Source of the DNA: Furcasterigmium furcatum
Lineage: Eukaryota > Ascomycota > Sordariomycetes > Glomerellales > Plectosphaerellaceae
Length of the DNA: 64,000 nt
Assembly (NCBI GenBank): GCA_001599815.1
Contig: BCIA01000001.1
Coordinates: 2,794,934 to 2,858,933, forward strand
Direction: 5' to 3'
Below are positions 53,517-64,000 of the stretch, one piece after another. A program made the position numbers and the translations under genes. The notes beneath the pieces are model-generated. The model saw only the letters and a list, made by a program, of their open reading frames with translations. It had not been told where the DNA came from and searched no databases. Position 1 is the stretch's first letter. Each line of letters begins with the position of its first letter.

Positions 53517-55298
53517 TCATGAAAAATCCACCGGATCGATCATCAAGCCACCGCTCATCATGAAATCGTCGCTCACCCAGCCGTCGTTCATGAAGTCGGT
53601 CGTGAAGTCGGTCATGGAGTCATCGCTCAACCAGTCTTCGGCCCAGTCTCCCACGTCGACCAGGAGATCAATGCTCTGGTCCACGTCATAGATCCCACCC
53701 AGACTCCCGAGCGGGCACTTGTATGTATGATGAATAACGTGATCTCGAAGCTTGAGGTGGCGTAGCACACACGCGGGGAAGTTGACGCCGTCCTTCTTCA
53801 TCTTCACGTATCGGACGACCAGCCTACGGCCGTGCCTCGCTTTTGCCGTCGTTTCCCAGGCCTTCTGTAGCCAGGGGTCGAGCGACAGTGGCCAAGTACT
53901 AATCAGGGTAAGCACCGCTAAGAAATCCTAGAGTCAATAGGGGATCGGTCCCTCGAGGCTCAGACAAGACAAGACTCGACTCACCTGGTGTGCAACGCTG
54001 TTCTCTCCCGTCATCCTCGTAGCGGAAGATGCAGCCCTCCTCTGTGTCCAGTCCACCGCCCCAGATCTCCAGAAGCCGAAGTTTGGGCATGCACCGAACG
54101 GCTAGAGCATCTCCATAGACCAGGTTGTTAATCGTTACGTGCGTGCCACCCGTCTTGCTGAGGATGTCGGATGTCAGGGCCAATGTCTGCAGTTCCGGCC
54201 AGGCGATCCGGCTCTCTTCCCCGACAAATCTGTCCTCCATGGTGTCGTAGTCCGTGAGGTCCTCTGGCAGGCAGAAGCGAAGAAATGGCGCGTCTCGCCC
54301 ATGAAGGACGCGGAAAAGTGTTCCAGGCGCATCGACAGGGTGGCGAAGTGCTCGCCGACAAGGACGGCATCGGGGCCGAAGGACTGCTCTTCCAGTTCAT
54401 CTTGGTCAAGGCTCGAAAGTAAGACCAGGCCTGGGGTTTCATATATCGTCATCCGCTTCAGGCTGGGGGGAATTCGGAAGAGAATGCTGTGGATTTCTGC
54501 CACTGTCAGCAAAGCGACATTGTATACGGGGTGTAAGCATCTTCCTACCTGCGGTCCAGAGCTGGCGGTTTGGAGGGAAAGCGGCCCATGTCCGGCAGAT
54601 ACACGACGTTCTCGACCCGCGTCATGCGCTCCAGAAACAGGTGTAGCATGAACGGGGGAACACATCCGTCGCAGCGCCTCCGAAATGAAAACTGCGTGAT
54701 GGCGGGGAAGAAGGGAAGTCAATCGTGTAGAAGCGGACATCTTCCGGGTGCCGAGGAGCCTGGAGACGAGATCAACGATTCAAACTCCAACGACTGCTCC
54801 CAGAGGCGTCCAAGGCTCATCCCCAGCGGCGGCCACTGCAATGCCTGTTGGCCGATTTGCGATTCATAAGAATCGAGCTCGAAAGAGAAGATGTCATCGT
54901 ATACATCCACCTCGAGCAGGAGGCCCTCCGGATGAACATCCACCGTGGACTGCCACTGGCTTAGGTAGTCGAAGGCAAGCTCCATAGACCGCATGAATGA
55001 AACGCTCTGTGAGAAGAGCATCGCAGTTGCGCGAGTGGTGGTCTAGTCGGATGTGGCGGACGAGTTTCCTCCTGGGGCCTCTGGCGATGAGAAAGAAAGC
55101 AGATAGTTCCGGAGTCTTGAGAGCGATTCGCCTGAAGAGCTTCGCTTCCCAAAACTTCTGCCATGATTGAGAGACGGACGCGAGGCGCGCTGTGTTGGGA
55201 TGGTCGGGCACGCACTCGAGAATCAAGGTCTCAAGTTCGTCGGGGAGAGACTCCCAGTAGAAGCCTGGGAGCTTTGTCGATGCCATGATGGCCGACAA
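53517..55298 (-). pseudogene. Decayed F-box protein gene
   Basis: Starts with an F-box (residues ~13-50, WESLPDELETLILECVP ... ARLASVSQSWQKFWE), as in large fungal F-box families that recruit substrates to SCF ubiquitin ligases. The rest is broken. A frameshift near 55,000-55,020 separates RHIRLDHHSRN from SFMRSMELAFDYLSQW. An in-frame TGA at 54719-54721 interrupts before FFPAITQFSFRRR. A one-base loss near 54,290 separates EHFSASFM from LRFCLPEDLTDYDTME. Two introns still look intact: 54487-54548 (62 bp) and 53918-53984 (67 bp). Sequence between lesions keeps coding bias and family-like motifs, so decay is recent. Three lesions, one of them a nonsense change, argue against simple sequencing error. 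The C-terminus is Asp/Ser-rich. Confidence 0.68.
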
Positions 55299-55465
55299 GA
55301 GTCGAGGAGTCCTTGGTCATTGTGGACGTTCGAAGTGCTCAGAGATCGGTAATATAATTGTTCTTATACCTGAATGAGAAAGATTTGGTCGCTGTTTTAA
55401 GCTCGACAGAGTTTGTATTTACCTTTTCCTCTGGCCTGTATCAAACCTAGTCTGCCTGCCTTCGT

Positions 55466-57825
55466 CTACTTCAGCGGCCTAAATACCATGGAGTTTTCAT
55501 CGTTGATAGCCATGAGCAGCCCCTTCCGCTGTTCAAGATGGGACATGATCTCCGTGTCCCTCGTCGCCTTTGCAACATCCGAAAAGGACATTGCCGGCAT
55601 CGCGCCGTGTTTGATATAAAGATAACAACCCCAGATCACGGCCAACAAGGTGAATGCATTGGCCAGGGAGTAGGGCAAGAAAAGCCCGAGAGGCAAATAG
55701 CCATAACGGTTGACATCGTCAACCTTAACGACGGTGGCGTTGACCGGATGGCTAAATAAACTCTGATCAGACTGACAGACAGACACAAAGGCGGCAAGAC
55801 ACGATGGATGGGATCAACAATCTTACGTTAGCAGCTCGTTTTGCAACAAGCTCACAGTCACATTGAAGCTGAGCTGCTCAATGAGCGCGCCCAGACTCAG
55901 GCCTCCGGCCATGTTCTTGTCCCGGCGCCGTTGGTCCTTGAAACCCTCCATTCTCGATTCGTCAAAACTGTACAGCCGGTGGCTAAAGTCGAAGAAGACA
56001 TCCAGATCGTCGCATCCGAGGAGGACGTTGTGCTCCAGCGGCGTGTCGATGACCCCGAACTGCGCGGGCGCCGGAGACGTTAGTTTGGCTGCTCGGTAGT
56101 GTTCCGGTTCCCGTTGTGCAAGATGCGCCTCTGCATTTGACTTCTTCCTTGAATCCTTTTTGCTGTCCATCTGGCCAGCTCCTGAATCTAGTGTGTCTCC
56201 TGAAGAGGGACTCGAGTCCGTGTACTCCGGCTTCCCCTGCGGATCCCGCCCAAGATCTCCGTCGCCCTTCTTGGTCTCATCTTCGTACCAGCTCATGGAA
56301 CCCACGAGCTGATCTGTGAGTACCCACATGAAGGCGGCGTATGCATGCTGGGCCATGTCGCTGGGACCTTCGTCGGCTCGCGCCTGTTCCGCCGTTGGGA
56401 ACGAGACTCGCTCTCTGAGGGTTCTCCGGCCCGAGACCGTCTGGACGCCGTCCTCCCAGGAAATGTTGAGATCGTAGGTAGCATTGTGCAGCCTACAGAC
56501 AAGTCTATGGCGTTGTCTCTGCCTCTCCCGCGCTGCGAGGGCCCGGCTGTCTAGACCAGTATTGACGTACTTGGAGAACGTTACCCAGACTTCATTCGTG
56601 CCGTTGCTCGGTCCTCGCTCCTGAGGCTTCGCGAAGGGCTTCAACGCCCCATCCTCACCCCAGACAGGGACGAAAGCGTAGTAGGCGTTGTCGGCCTCTC
56701 TCGCCGTTCCCAGGCGCTTGGCCATTTTCTTCTCCAAGAAGTCATCGATCATCTTGCCGACCGTATCGTTGGCAACCCCGCAGCTCACGGCTGGTCCGTA
56801 GAATGATAAGTTATAGTTGGATTGCTCGTGAGGCGCCGGCAGCGGCAGTATCTCTCCCAGCGCGGCAGTGGCTGTAGACACCAAGCTCACTGCCGTTCGT
56901 GGACCTGCGAACGTCCGGCGTTTGCTCTCATGGTCGTCAGACCCTCGATACCGCATGATGTTGCGCTCCGTCGGTGGACTGTAAGCAAACCGGTGGCCTT
57001 CCGCAGCATTGGAAATGGCAAGGGAGGGAACTTCTTGCATGACCTCGTACGTTTCTGTTCCTTGGTTGACGAACAATGTGGCGGGGGTGAAGAAGGCCGG
57101 CAAGAGGAGGCACCATGCGAGGAGAGCAAGGATGGATCCAGACTTGAACTTCCGCAGCATCTCTGTGTTGAATAGAAACAGGATTGCCTCGTTTGCGTCG
57201 AAAGCAGCATCGAGGGCGTCCGGGCTCATGGCAGTCTGGCAGACATTGAGCCACAGAGACTGGGTGTAGGAGAGCCATGTGGCCGTGACGAAGGAGAACT
57301 GTGTGAGAACAGCCAGGGCTGTACCGACTCTGCACGGTCATGTATCAATTAAGGGGTCGAGCGCGAGCTTTGGCTTGTTGATACGCACCGGATGTTCCTT
57401 TGCTGAACGAAGCCATCGCCGACGACTGTTCCGTTGAGGCGGATGTAGTATGCCCAATGGCCAACTGTGGTCCCCAGTCCCAGGAGATAGAAGAAGCACA
57501 GGAGGCCAATCTTCTTCTTCAGATTGGACCTGGCCTTCTTGACGCCGTTGGTTCCAGATTCCTCTGCGTCGGCATTGTCCGTACATGTAGGCAATTTACG
57601 GAGACTGTAGGCACAGGCCTGGGTTTCCTGCTTTGTCTCTTGTATTGGAGTCGCTGGCTCGGATAGCGATGCTGGTCTGAGGACTTCCGACGCTTCGGAC
57701 GGCTCCCCCATTTCCCTTCCACTCGGATGTTCATAATGCCGATCTTCTATGGGAAGAGCCGGCTCAGGAAGAAGCTCTGGTGACCCAGGCGAGTCTTTGG
57801 GGAGTTCTATGATGTCTCGAGACAT
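55466..57825 (-). CDS. Fungal four-pass membrane protein, large luminal domain
   Basis: Exons 57825-57389, 57329-55827 and 55751-55466 (introns 59 and 75 bp) predict 741 residues. Residues 1-105 are a polar Pro/Glu-rich cytosolic region. TM1 covers ~106-127, TM2 ~148-170, TM3 ~205-230. A ~390-residue extracytosolic domain with several NxS/T sites follows, and TM4 (~660-685, LPYSLANAFTLLAVIWGCYL) is followed by a short cytosolic tail. The motif LSFNVTVSLLQNELLT before TM4 recalls a fungal group often labelled formylmethionine deformylase-like; that label is historical and I see no deformylase metal motif. Function is unknown. The splice sites restore Thr-His-Pro-Val-Asn at the last junction, supporting the model. 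Confidence 0.85.
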
Positions 57826-58432
57826 TACGACGTCGTCTTGATGGCAATATCGGGATACAGCCCCTGAATTGGGAGATCTGGCCCTCTTTTGACATGATCG
57901 AGACCCTTTCGAGGCCAGACTGCCAGAGTGATATCATACCGCATCGACATCGAGATTGGCTTCAAGCCTCCTCAATATCTCGCGCCGCCTCCTCGTCAGC
58001 CCTAACACAAGGCTGCCACGATCTGTCCTCCCCGGCCCCTGATCCGGCCAATCTCAGGCCAGAAGGCTGCTCGTTATCGAGCGCGTTACCGTGTCAGTTG
58101 ACCAGCCTGGACGGGTGCTAGTCCGTCGGATGAAGCTTACCTAGCCAGGAAGTCATGCGAATGACTAGGCAATCTGCTAGAATCGATGGAAACGTCACAT
58201 GGAGGCTCCCCGCTCACTGTGCAGGACCATCAGCAGAGCTGATGCTTCAGGCGTTGTTTGAATAGCGTGATATGTTCATTGCCTACCGTGTTCTACCCAA
58301 TAATATCCAAAACGCTTCAGGTAGGCTCCCCGAGCCTATTCGCATGCCCAGCCCTCGCCAAACCATGAGATCTCATCCGACTAGCGGCGGCAAACAAAGC
58401 AAGTTGTGCGCACATCAACTGGGGCCATCACT
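57826..58432. other. Spacer left of the acidic protein gene
   Basis: Promoter of the membrane protein gene on the left and 3' region of the acidic protein gene on the right. No supported gene. Confidence 0.5.
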
Positions 58433-60602
58433 CTAAGCCGTCTCAGTTTCCGAAGGCTGGTTCGTCGGAGCATCAGCATCGCCAGAGTCTGCAGCAGGCG
58501 CGACATCCTCCGTTTTGGTCTCGGTCTGCGTTGGCTCATCTTTGGGCTCCTCTTTCACCGCCTCATGGCTGTCTTCAGCAAGCTCCTCCTTCACCTCAAC
58601 ATCTTGAGAACCAGCTGTAGCCCCGATATCCGCGGCAGGTTGCTCCGCAGGTTCCTTCGAGGGTTCCTCCGCGGGTTGCTCCGCAGGTTGCTCGGCAGAT
58701 TGATTTTGTTGGTCCAGTGCTGACTCCAGCCCAGAAAGCAGATCAGGGCCCTCCTCGACAGTGACTGGCCCAGGTGGTGCTGGCGCAGCTTCAGGTTCAG
58801 GTCCAGATGACGGCTCCTTGTCGACTGTTGGGCTGCTCTCCATCAACTCAGGGACATCCTCAGGCGCAGGTGCCTCGGTGACGGCAGGCTCCGGTTCGAC
58901 ATCAGCAGGGGGCAGTGCGGGGGGTTCCTCTTTGGTTTCGCCTGACGCTTCTTCTGTAGGCGGCTCAGACGGCTTCTCGTCAGTCGGTGCAGTTTCAACG
59001 GGCGCTGGCACCTCAGGTTCCGCAGCCGAGGCTTCAGCAACGGTCTCGTCATAGAGCGGAACCTCCGGTGCTGGCTCTGGGGAAGTGATGTTCCCTATCT
59101 GATCAGGCGGGGGAATGAGTGTGGTGGCTTCAGCAATGCTGGCTTCCGTCTCAACTGCAGGCTTGTCCGCCTCCACTGGCGACTTGGTAGCAGTGTCAAG
59201 GTCGCCTTCTTGTGCAGAGGCGGCGTCCTGAACAACGGTGTCCTGAACGGGAGCGTCCTGAGCGACGGCCTCTTCCAGGGAGGTCTCCGGTAGGGACGGG
59301 GGAGCTTCCACAGGAGGCGGCGGAGATGTGATGTTGTGGGATGTTTCTGTCGGGGAGGGCATCGTGACGTTCTTCAAAGGGCTTCCCTCCAGCTTCGGCG
59401 AGGAGATGGATAGGCCGTGGTTAACGGGTGGTGCGAGGAGGGGGTTGGGAGGCTGGGCGCGGTCCGCAAGAGGAGACTCGACATCGGTCATCTCCATGGT
59501 GGTATCGGCAGAGGCGGGAGCAGCTGGGGGAGATGCATCCCTCATCTCCTGATCCTGATCCTCTGTGTTATTGTCGTCGCCCTCCTCGCCCTCCTCCTCA
59601 TCTCCCTCCTCGCCATCATCATCGCCCTCGTCGTCGTCGTTGTCCGCCATCTCGCTGTCGGGGTTGTTGGAGTCCTCGCGCTTGATAGCCTATTTGAATG
59701 ATGAGAATGGGCTTCTTCACAAACCAGAACCACGGGTGTACTCACAACATCGCCTGGCGCACCCTCTTCGAGCTTGGGAGCAGCAGCAGCGCCATCGACA
59801 GCGCCTTCTTGGCCTGGTACCGGTGCGGGCACAGGCAGCATCTTCTTCTTTCTCCCACGGCCAGGGCCACCGAGCTTCTTGTTCTTCTTCGGCGGAGGAG
59901 GACGGCGATTCCTGGGAGGTGTCGGCTGGGCCAATTCGTTGACCGCGGCCACGGGGACTACGGCTGTTGAGATGATCTCGCCATCGACGGCCTGGCCTTC
60001 CTGGAGGGTGATCTCCTGGGTATAGGGGTTGCCCGCGGCATCGGTTCTCCTGACCGTCGCCCGCGTGACAGTGGCGCCTGTCGGCTGCGCAGTGACCGTC
60101 TTGGAAGAGATCGTGACGACGTTCTTCCTGCGCTTGGCCAGGTGAGAGACGGGAGACTCGTCCGTGTTACGGTTGGCCTGCTTCCAGACCTTCACCTGGA
60201 AGCCCTTGGATGCAGCCTCGTCCTCCTTCTTCTCCGGCTTATCGACTGCGGCGTCGGGTTCGGCTTCCTCCTCTTCGGCAGGCGCAGGCCGCTTGTAAAG
60301 CCTTCCGGAGCGCGCCGCGCGCAAGAGTTCCTGGCTGTGGCTAGGCAGGAGGCCGGTGTCGCGCGGCATGCCCCATCGGAGCTCGATGGACCAGATGTCG
60401 TCCTTCCGTGTGGTTTCCGCCGGCAGAGGCGGGGCGACGTCGGCCCATTCGTGCCGCCACTGACGGACAGGGAGGCCTTCAAAGTCGTCGTGGTCGGCGT
60501 AGCCGCCGCGATTCGCGCGTCGAGTCTGCAAATCATCTGTTAAAGCCTGCGGGCTTGTGACGCAACCGCTACACCCGGGCGGAGACTTACACCTGGAGCC
60601 AT
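58433..60602 (-). CDS. Acidic Glu/Pro/Ala-rich probable nuclear protein
   Basis: Exons 60602-60591 (12 nt: Met-Ala-Pro-Gly), 60525-59746 and 59689-58433 predict 682 residues. The two introns are 65 and 56 bp, both phase 0. The N-terminal ~75 residues are the only ordered-looking part: GLPVRQWRHEWADVAPP, then IWSIELRWGMPRDTGLLPSHSQELLRAARSGRLYKR. A basic stretch (RNRRPPPPKKNKK, GPGRGRKKK) around ~215-240 could be a nuclear signal. The remainder is strongly acidic: a run of Asp/Glu (~275-300), then more than 350 residues of Glu/Pro/Ala with repeated QPAEQPAE-like units. No membrane segment. I cannot name a family; a chromatin-associated or transcriptional role is a guess from composition. Upstream neighbour is ISD11, also on the minus strand. 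Confidence 0.78.
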
Positions 60603-61415
60603 CGTCGCTGCTCTCTTATGGTTGAATCGGTCGGCTTATTTCGAAGACAAATTTCGCCGGGGATAGGCACGTCGCAGGAATGCCGGCGGCGATTCAAGTG
60701 TGCTGTTCCGAGATGGTGTGTTGGTTACAATTCTCGAGGTACGGGCGCCGACACCCAAATTCGCTGGCGCGCATGCAAAGAAAGTTGAGAAGTATCCTCA
60801 AAGTTAACGCGACCGCTCTGAATGCCTCAATGAGCTCTGCAAACCAAACAGGGAGCAATTGCCGTGGCTGGAGGGATGTGAAGCTGGTGGACGAAGCCAG
60901 CCCATGTCGAAGTTGTCGCGACTGCGAACAGACTAGCACCGCGCCGCGCACGGACCAATTTCGTCTGGACTGGCCTCCACAGATGGTCTCAGCCGGTGGC
61001 AGCTGGCCGCGTCAGCAAGTCATTCAAGGCCTTCTCAAGTCCTCCATGGAATTGGACACCAACAATCTCGGAAACACGCCTTCCCTAGGTCAAGGAGAGG
61101 TCATTCACACAAGCTGACTCTCGTCTTCAATTGAGTGGTCTATCCGTAATCATGCAAGCGTCCAGATACCCCCGCGTCCGTCAAGACGCAATATCTCATG
61201 GACGACAGCGTTGTCCCCCCAGTCACGTCCCATGGCCATTGGTATTGATGTACAGTTCCTTCCTGTTGTCGGCCCCCGCTGATCATGATATTGTACAAGC
61301 ACCAAGCATGGCACCTCTAGGATTCCCATGCTCGGTATGGCTGTAAAGCTCCCGCCCTAGGCCTAGGGCCCGGGCATGTAGGGCTGGCGAGTGGTGTTCT
61401 CGGTGACGAGTCTGC
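60603..61415. other. Spacer between acidic protein and ISD11
   Basis: Promoter of the acidic protein gene, then 3' region of ISD11. A 145-codon frame at 60680-61117 has no support. Confidence 0.5.
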
Positions 61416-61996
61416 TCAGACCATGCCCTGCTCCTTCTGCCTCACAATATGCCCACCATGCTTGTCCTTGCCCTTGTTGAAATCAGTAGGCGTTCTCTCT
61501 CGGGTAGATGGGCGGCCGACTTACCGAGATGCCTGTCTCCACTACCAGCCTGTCCGTCTGGAAGAACTGGCTGACAATTGTTTGCCGCTGTATTCCCGTC
61601 AGCATCCGCTTCACCAAGACCGTCGGGCAGCAGGGCGGCAGCCGGAGCCGCCGCCTTCCTCCTGGGCAGGATCTGCAATAACCCACCTTCAAGCTCTGCA
61701 GCTCCTTCAGGCCCTTCTGGATAAGCTCCTGCACCTCCCTCGGGTCCTCAACGTTCTTGTGCTCGTGGAAGGCATCCCTCGTCCGCCTCCTCGCGTATTC
61801 TCGGAAGTTGTACGCCGCGAACTGTCCACCCTGTCGGAGAAGCTGGCGGTACTGCCAGATTGTCAGCTGCGGCCCTGCTAGTGTGGTAACGCCTCGTCGA
61901 CCTCGAGGCCGAGTCCGGGTGGTGTCGAGGCAAACGTACTAATGACCGGACCTGCTGGGGCGCATCGCCCTTCAGGGACTGTACTGCCGTCGCCAT
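61416..61996 (-). CDS. ISD11: Iron-sulfur assembly protein Isd11 (LYRM4)
   Basis: Four exons: 61996-61940, 61851-61687, 61587-61525, 61472-61416; 113 residues. Introns are 88, 99 and 52 bp, all phase 0. Intron 1 falls inside the LYR motif, between Leu19 and Tyr20-Arg21 (VRSL|YRQLLRQG), so no single ORF shows it. The second signature FAAYNFREYARRRTRDAF and the later RQTIVSQFFQTDRLVVE are typical of Isd11, which with Nfs1 and acyl carrier protein forms the mitochondrial cysteine desulfurase complex. The C-terminus adds a basic, Gly/His-rich tail (GKDKHGGHIVRQKEQG) on its own exon. Length fits fungal orthologues (90-115 residues). Confidence 0.95.
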
Positions 61997-62728
61997 CGTG
62001 CGAGCTGTCTCTGTGTATGCGTGTGGCCGTGTCGGAAGGGACGGGAGGATGTTGCACAGTTGGACACCGGCTGTAGAGCGGCGGTGGTGTTGGACGGGTT
62101 GGTTGTCGGTGCTGGGAGATATTTTGCTGGGGTGCCGAGTCGAGGTCCCTTTTTTGGCCTATGATGCAAACTAACGGGGTTAAAGCGTCTCGGCGAAATC
62201 GGCCGGCGTCGGCAAATTAACATGACTAAGCACTAGAGCCGATCTTCGGTGAGTACACCGGTGAGGCCCGGGCCCCGGCGTGACGTCCACCAAGAGGTCC
62301 ATTTCTTGTTAATCAAGGGGAATGGATGCTGGAGAGATCTGGTTTGGGGTATCATTGGTATGGCTAGTGACAATGACTATCTACATGGCCAATCTAGTTG
62401 TCTATCAGGATTCCAAGAAGTCATTTCGTTGCCGTCCGGCAGGGTATGCAGCCGGCGATATCTGGTATCTGGGCGCGGGATGTCGACAGACATGATTGGC
62501 GCCAATGCCAATAGTCTTCAACCTCATATCAAGCATCTGCAAGCCCATTCCTGAGACGCTTGCCGGTGATGATTGGGACTAATCCCCACACTGGAGAGCG
62601 AAGCTCAAGCCCTCCCGGCAATTATTGAATTCCCATTTCCACTGATCAACCTTTCCCGTGTCTTGGCTTCATCGTCTATTACTCCCGTTAGTCATGCAGG
62701 TCCAGGGCTTCCCCGGCTTGGCTTCCGC
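61997..62728. other. Spacer between ISD11 and IPI3
   Basis: Promoter of ISD11 and 3' region of IPI3. No supported gene. Confidence 0.5.
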
Positions 62729-64000
62729 TTACTTTTGCAACTTCTGCAGCTCTTTCTGCGCCTCGATGATGGCCTTTAGCTCGTCAATCTGGGCCTGCGC
62801 GTCAGCGCTGATACCAGTCTCGGCGGGCGGCTCGGAGAAGGCCAAGACGGCCTTCTCGAGGACCTCGTCCGGGAACCCTGCCCCATCAACCATGCTGGTA
62901 AAGCGACTCTCTTCACCCAGATCCGTATCGAGCTGCGCAGTGAAAGTGTATTGCCTCTCAGCCAAGCTGGGCTTGACTACGGTGATCGGTTTGGTGGGAG
63001 AGGTGGCCTGCATGAGCGCCGCGAAGACGATATTGGTGACGGGAGCATTCAGATTTGCAAGCTCGGTGGGGTGGCCGCTGTCGGTGAGCTGCCATTGCAG
63101 GATCTTGCCCTTCGTGTGGCCGGTCAGGACGGTCGTGCCGTCGTGGTTGAGACCCATGCAGGTCGCCGGTCCGCCTTCTAGGTCTGCCGCCCCCAGGGGC
63201 GACGTGACCTGCACGACGGTCGAGGACATCTCGCCGCTGTGTTGGCCGATGAGAGGCTTCTCGCCGAGAAGCTCGACGAGGTACAGGGAGCCATCCTCGC
63301 AAGAGACGCAGAGGGCACGCGAGCAGGGGTCGAGGGCGATGCAGAGTGGCGCGCTAGGGAAGAGCAAAGTCCGGAGGGCCTCTCCCGTGTGGTAGTTCCA
63401 GATGATGCAAGACTTGTCCTTGCTCGCGGAGACACAGATCCCCGTCTCCGGGTTGAGGCTTTGGCTGATGGCCAGGGCTGTGATAGGGGCCCTGTGATTC
63501 GATAGCGTCCGGTCTGGCTCCAGCTCCGTGGTTGCATTCAGTTCGAGGAGGCGGGACAAGGTCCACACGTGGATGTTCGAGTCTTCAGAGCCGGTGATAA
63601 GATGATGAGGCGTGGAAGCCAGGCACGAGACCGGCTGGACATGACAGGGTGGCGTGGTCACTTGTCTGCCGGTACAGGTCTAGCGGACATGTCAGCCACG
63701 TTTTCATGCGAAGCAGTTTATGAGGGTCGATAGTGCGGAGAGAGCGTCGCAAAAGAAAGGGGTGGCTTACCTCCCAGAGGATCAGGCTTCCATCCGCGGT
63801 GCCCACGGCGAGGACATCGCCGACCAGACACAGGCTCTTGATGCGCTCTGGAAATGTGACCGTCACTTCGTGGTTGCCACGCGCCCTCGAGTACACATGG
63901 ACCTGTGATTTCTCATTCTGGGCTGCAAAGACGTGAGAATTGCTTATTGCCAGGCAGCTGGACGGTGTGGCGCTTTTTTTGAAGGTGGACTTGACGGCAT
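62729..64000 (-). CDS. IPI3: Pre-rRNA-processing WD40 protein Ipi3, 5' end cut
   Basis: Runs off the right edge, so the N-terminus is missing. Visible exons: 64000-63771 (partial) and 63679-62729, joined by a 91-bp intron (phase 0) at LILWE|TCTGRQV. About 390 residues are seen. WD repeats are clear: GTADGSLILWE, ASTPHHLITGSEDSNIHVWT, GICVSASKDKSCIIWN, and TTVLTGHTKGKILQWQ. The last ~60 residues are a helical tail ending EAQKELQKLQK, as in Ipi3/Crb3/WDR18. Ipi3 works with Rix1 and Ipi1 in the Rix1 complex that processes ITS2 and matures the 60S ribosomal subunit in the nucleus. The first visible codons, AVKSTFKKSATPSSCLA, lie in the first blade, so about 30-40 residues should be outside the window. 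Confidence 0.92.

Noticed and set aside
1..64000. Secondary-metabolite or CRISPR-type locus
   Set aside because: No polyketide synthase, NRPS or terpene cyclase signatures, and no spaced repeat array; the only tandem repeat is the uninterrupted 16-bp minisatellite.

Overview
This window is nuclear DNA of a filamentous ascomycete, most likely a sordariomycete. The genes are split by 50-100 bp introns with fungal GT-AG ends and CTGAC/CTAAC-type branch sites. Coding sequence is rich in C/G at third positions. Gene content is Pezizomycotina-like: a fused mitochondrial arginine enzyme, Atg29, a GH76 mannanase with a membrane tail, and a pectate lyase carrying a fungal cellulose-binding module. All assignments come from reading the sequence; no database search was run. 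The species cannot be named from it.

The window has two parts. Positions 1 to about 25,000 are gene-poor. They hold a pectate lyase (PL1 plus CBM1), an alpha/beta hydrolase broken by one frameshift, a 16-bp minisatellite, short simple repeats, one unexplained 335-codon reading frame, and a set of small disordered proteins. Four of these small genes (6112, 9708, 19805 and 23405) share an architecture: a pyrimidine-rich leader, a Ser/Asp/Gly-rich first exon, a 59-76 bp phase-2 first intron with a CTGAC-like branch site, and a polar second exon. Two of them end in a separate exon of exactly 15 nt (four codons plus stop). They look like a dispersed, fast-diverging family that I do not recognise, and they are the best candidate here for something undescribed.

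Positions 26,000 to 64,000 are dense and mostly housekeeping. In order: RNA 3'-phosphate cyclase, EMC1 (ER membrane insertion), ISY1 (spliceosome, head-to-head with EMC1), a small single-pass membrane protein, ATG29 (autophagy) with an intron-containing tRNA-Glu(CTC) just upstream, a DUF1295 membrane protein with an N-terminal triple repeat, a GH76 alpha-1,6-mannanase, the R-SNARE Snc1, the bifunctional acetylglutamate kinase/N-acetylglutamyl-phosphate reductase (ARG-6 type), a GPI-anchored fasciclin protein, a 587-residue protein with a Gln/Tyr/Gly-rich tail, a decayed F-box gene, a 741-residue four-pass membrane protein, an acidic probable nuclear protein, ISD11 (Fe-S cluster assembly), and IPI3 (pre-rRNA processing), which runs off the right edge.

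These genes do not form a single pathway or a secondary-metabolite cluster. Tiny exons recur: an ATG-only exon in ISY1, a 10-nt exon in ATG29, a 12-nt first exon in the acidic protein, and 15-nt last exons in the small family. Regulatory sites that could be read directly include a CPC1/Gcn4-type element before the arginine gene, a perfect CRE palindrome before the 587-residue protein, and TATA boxes before the pectate lyase and fasciclin genes.
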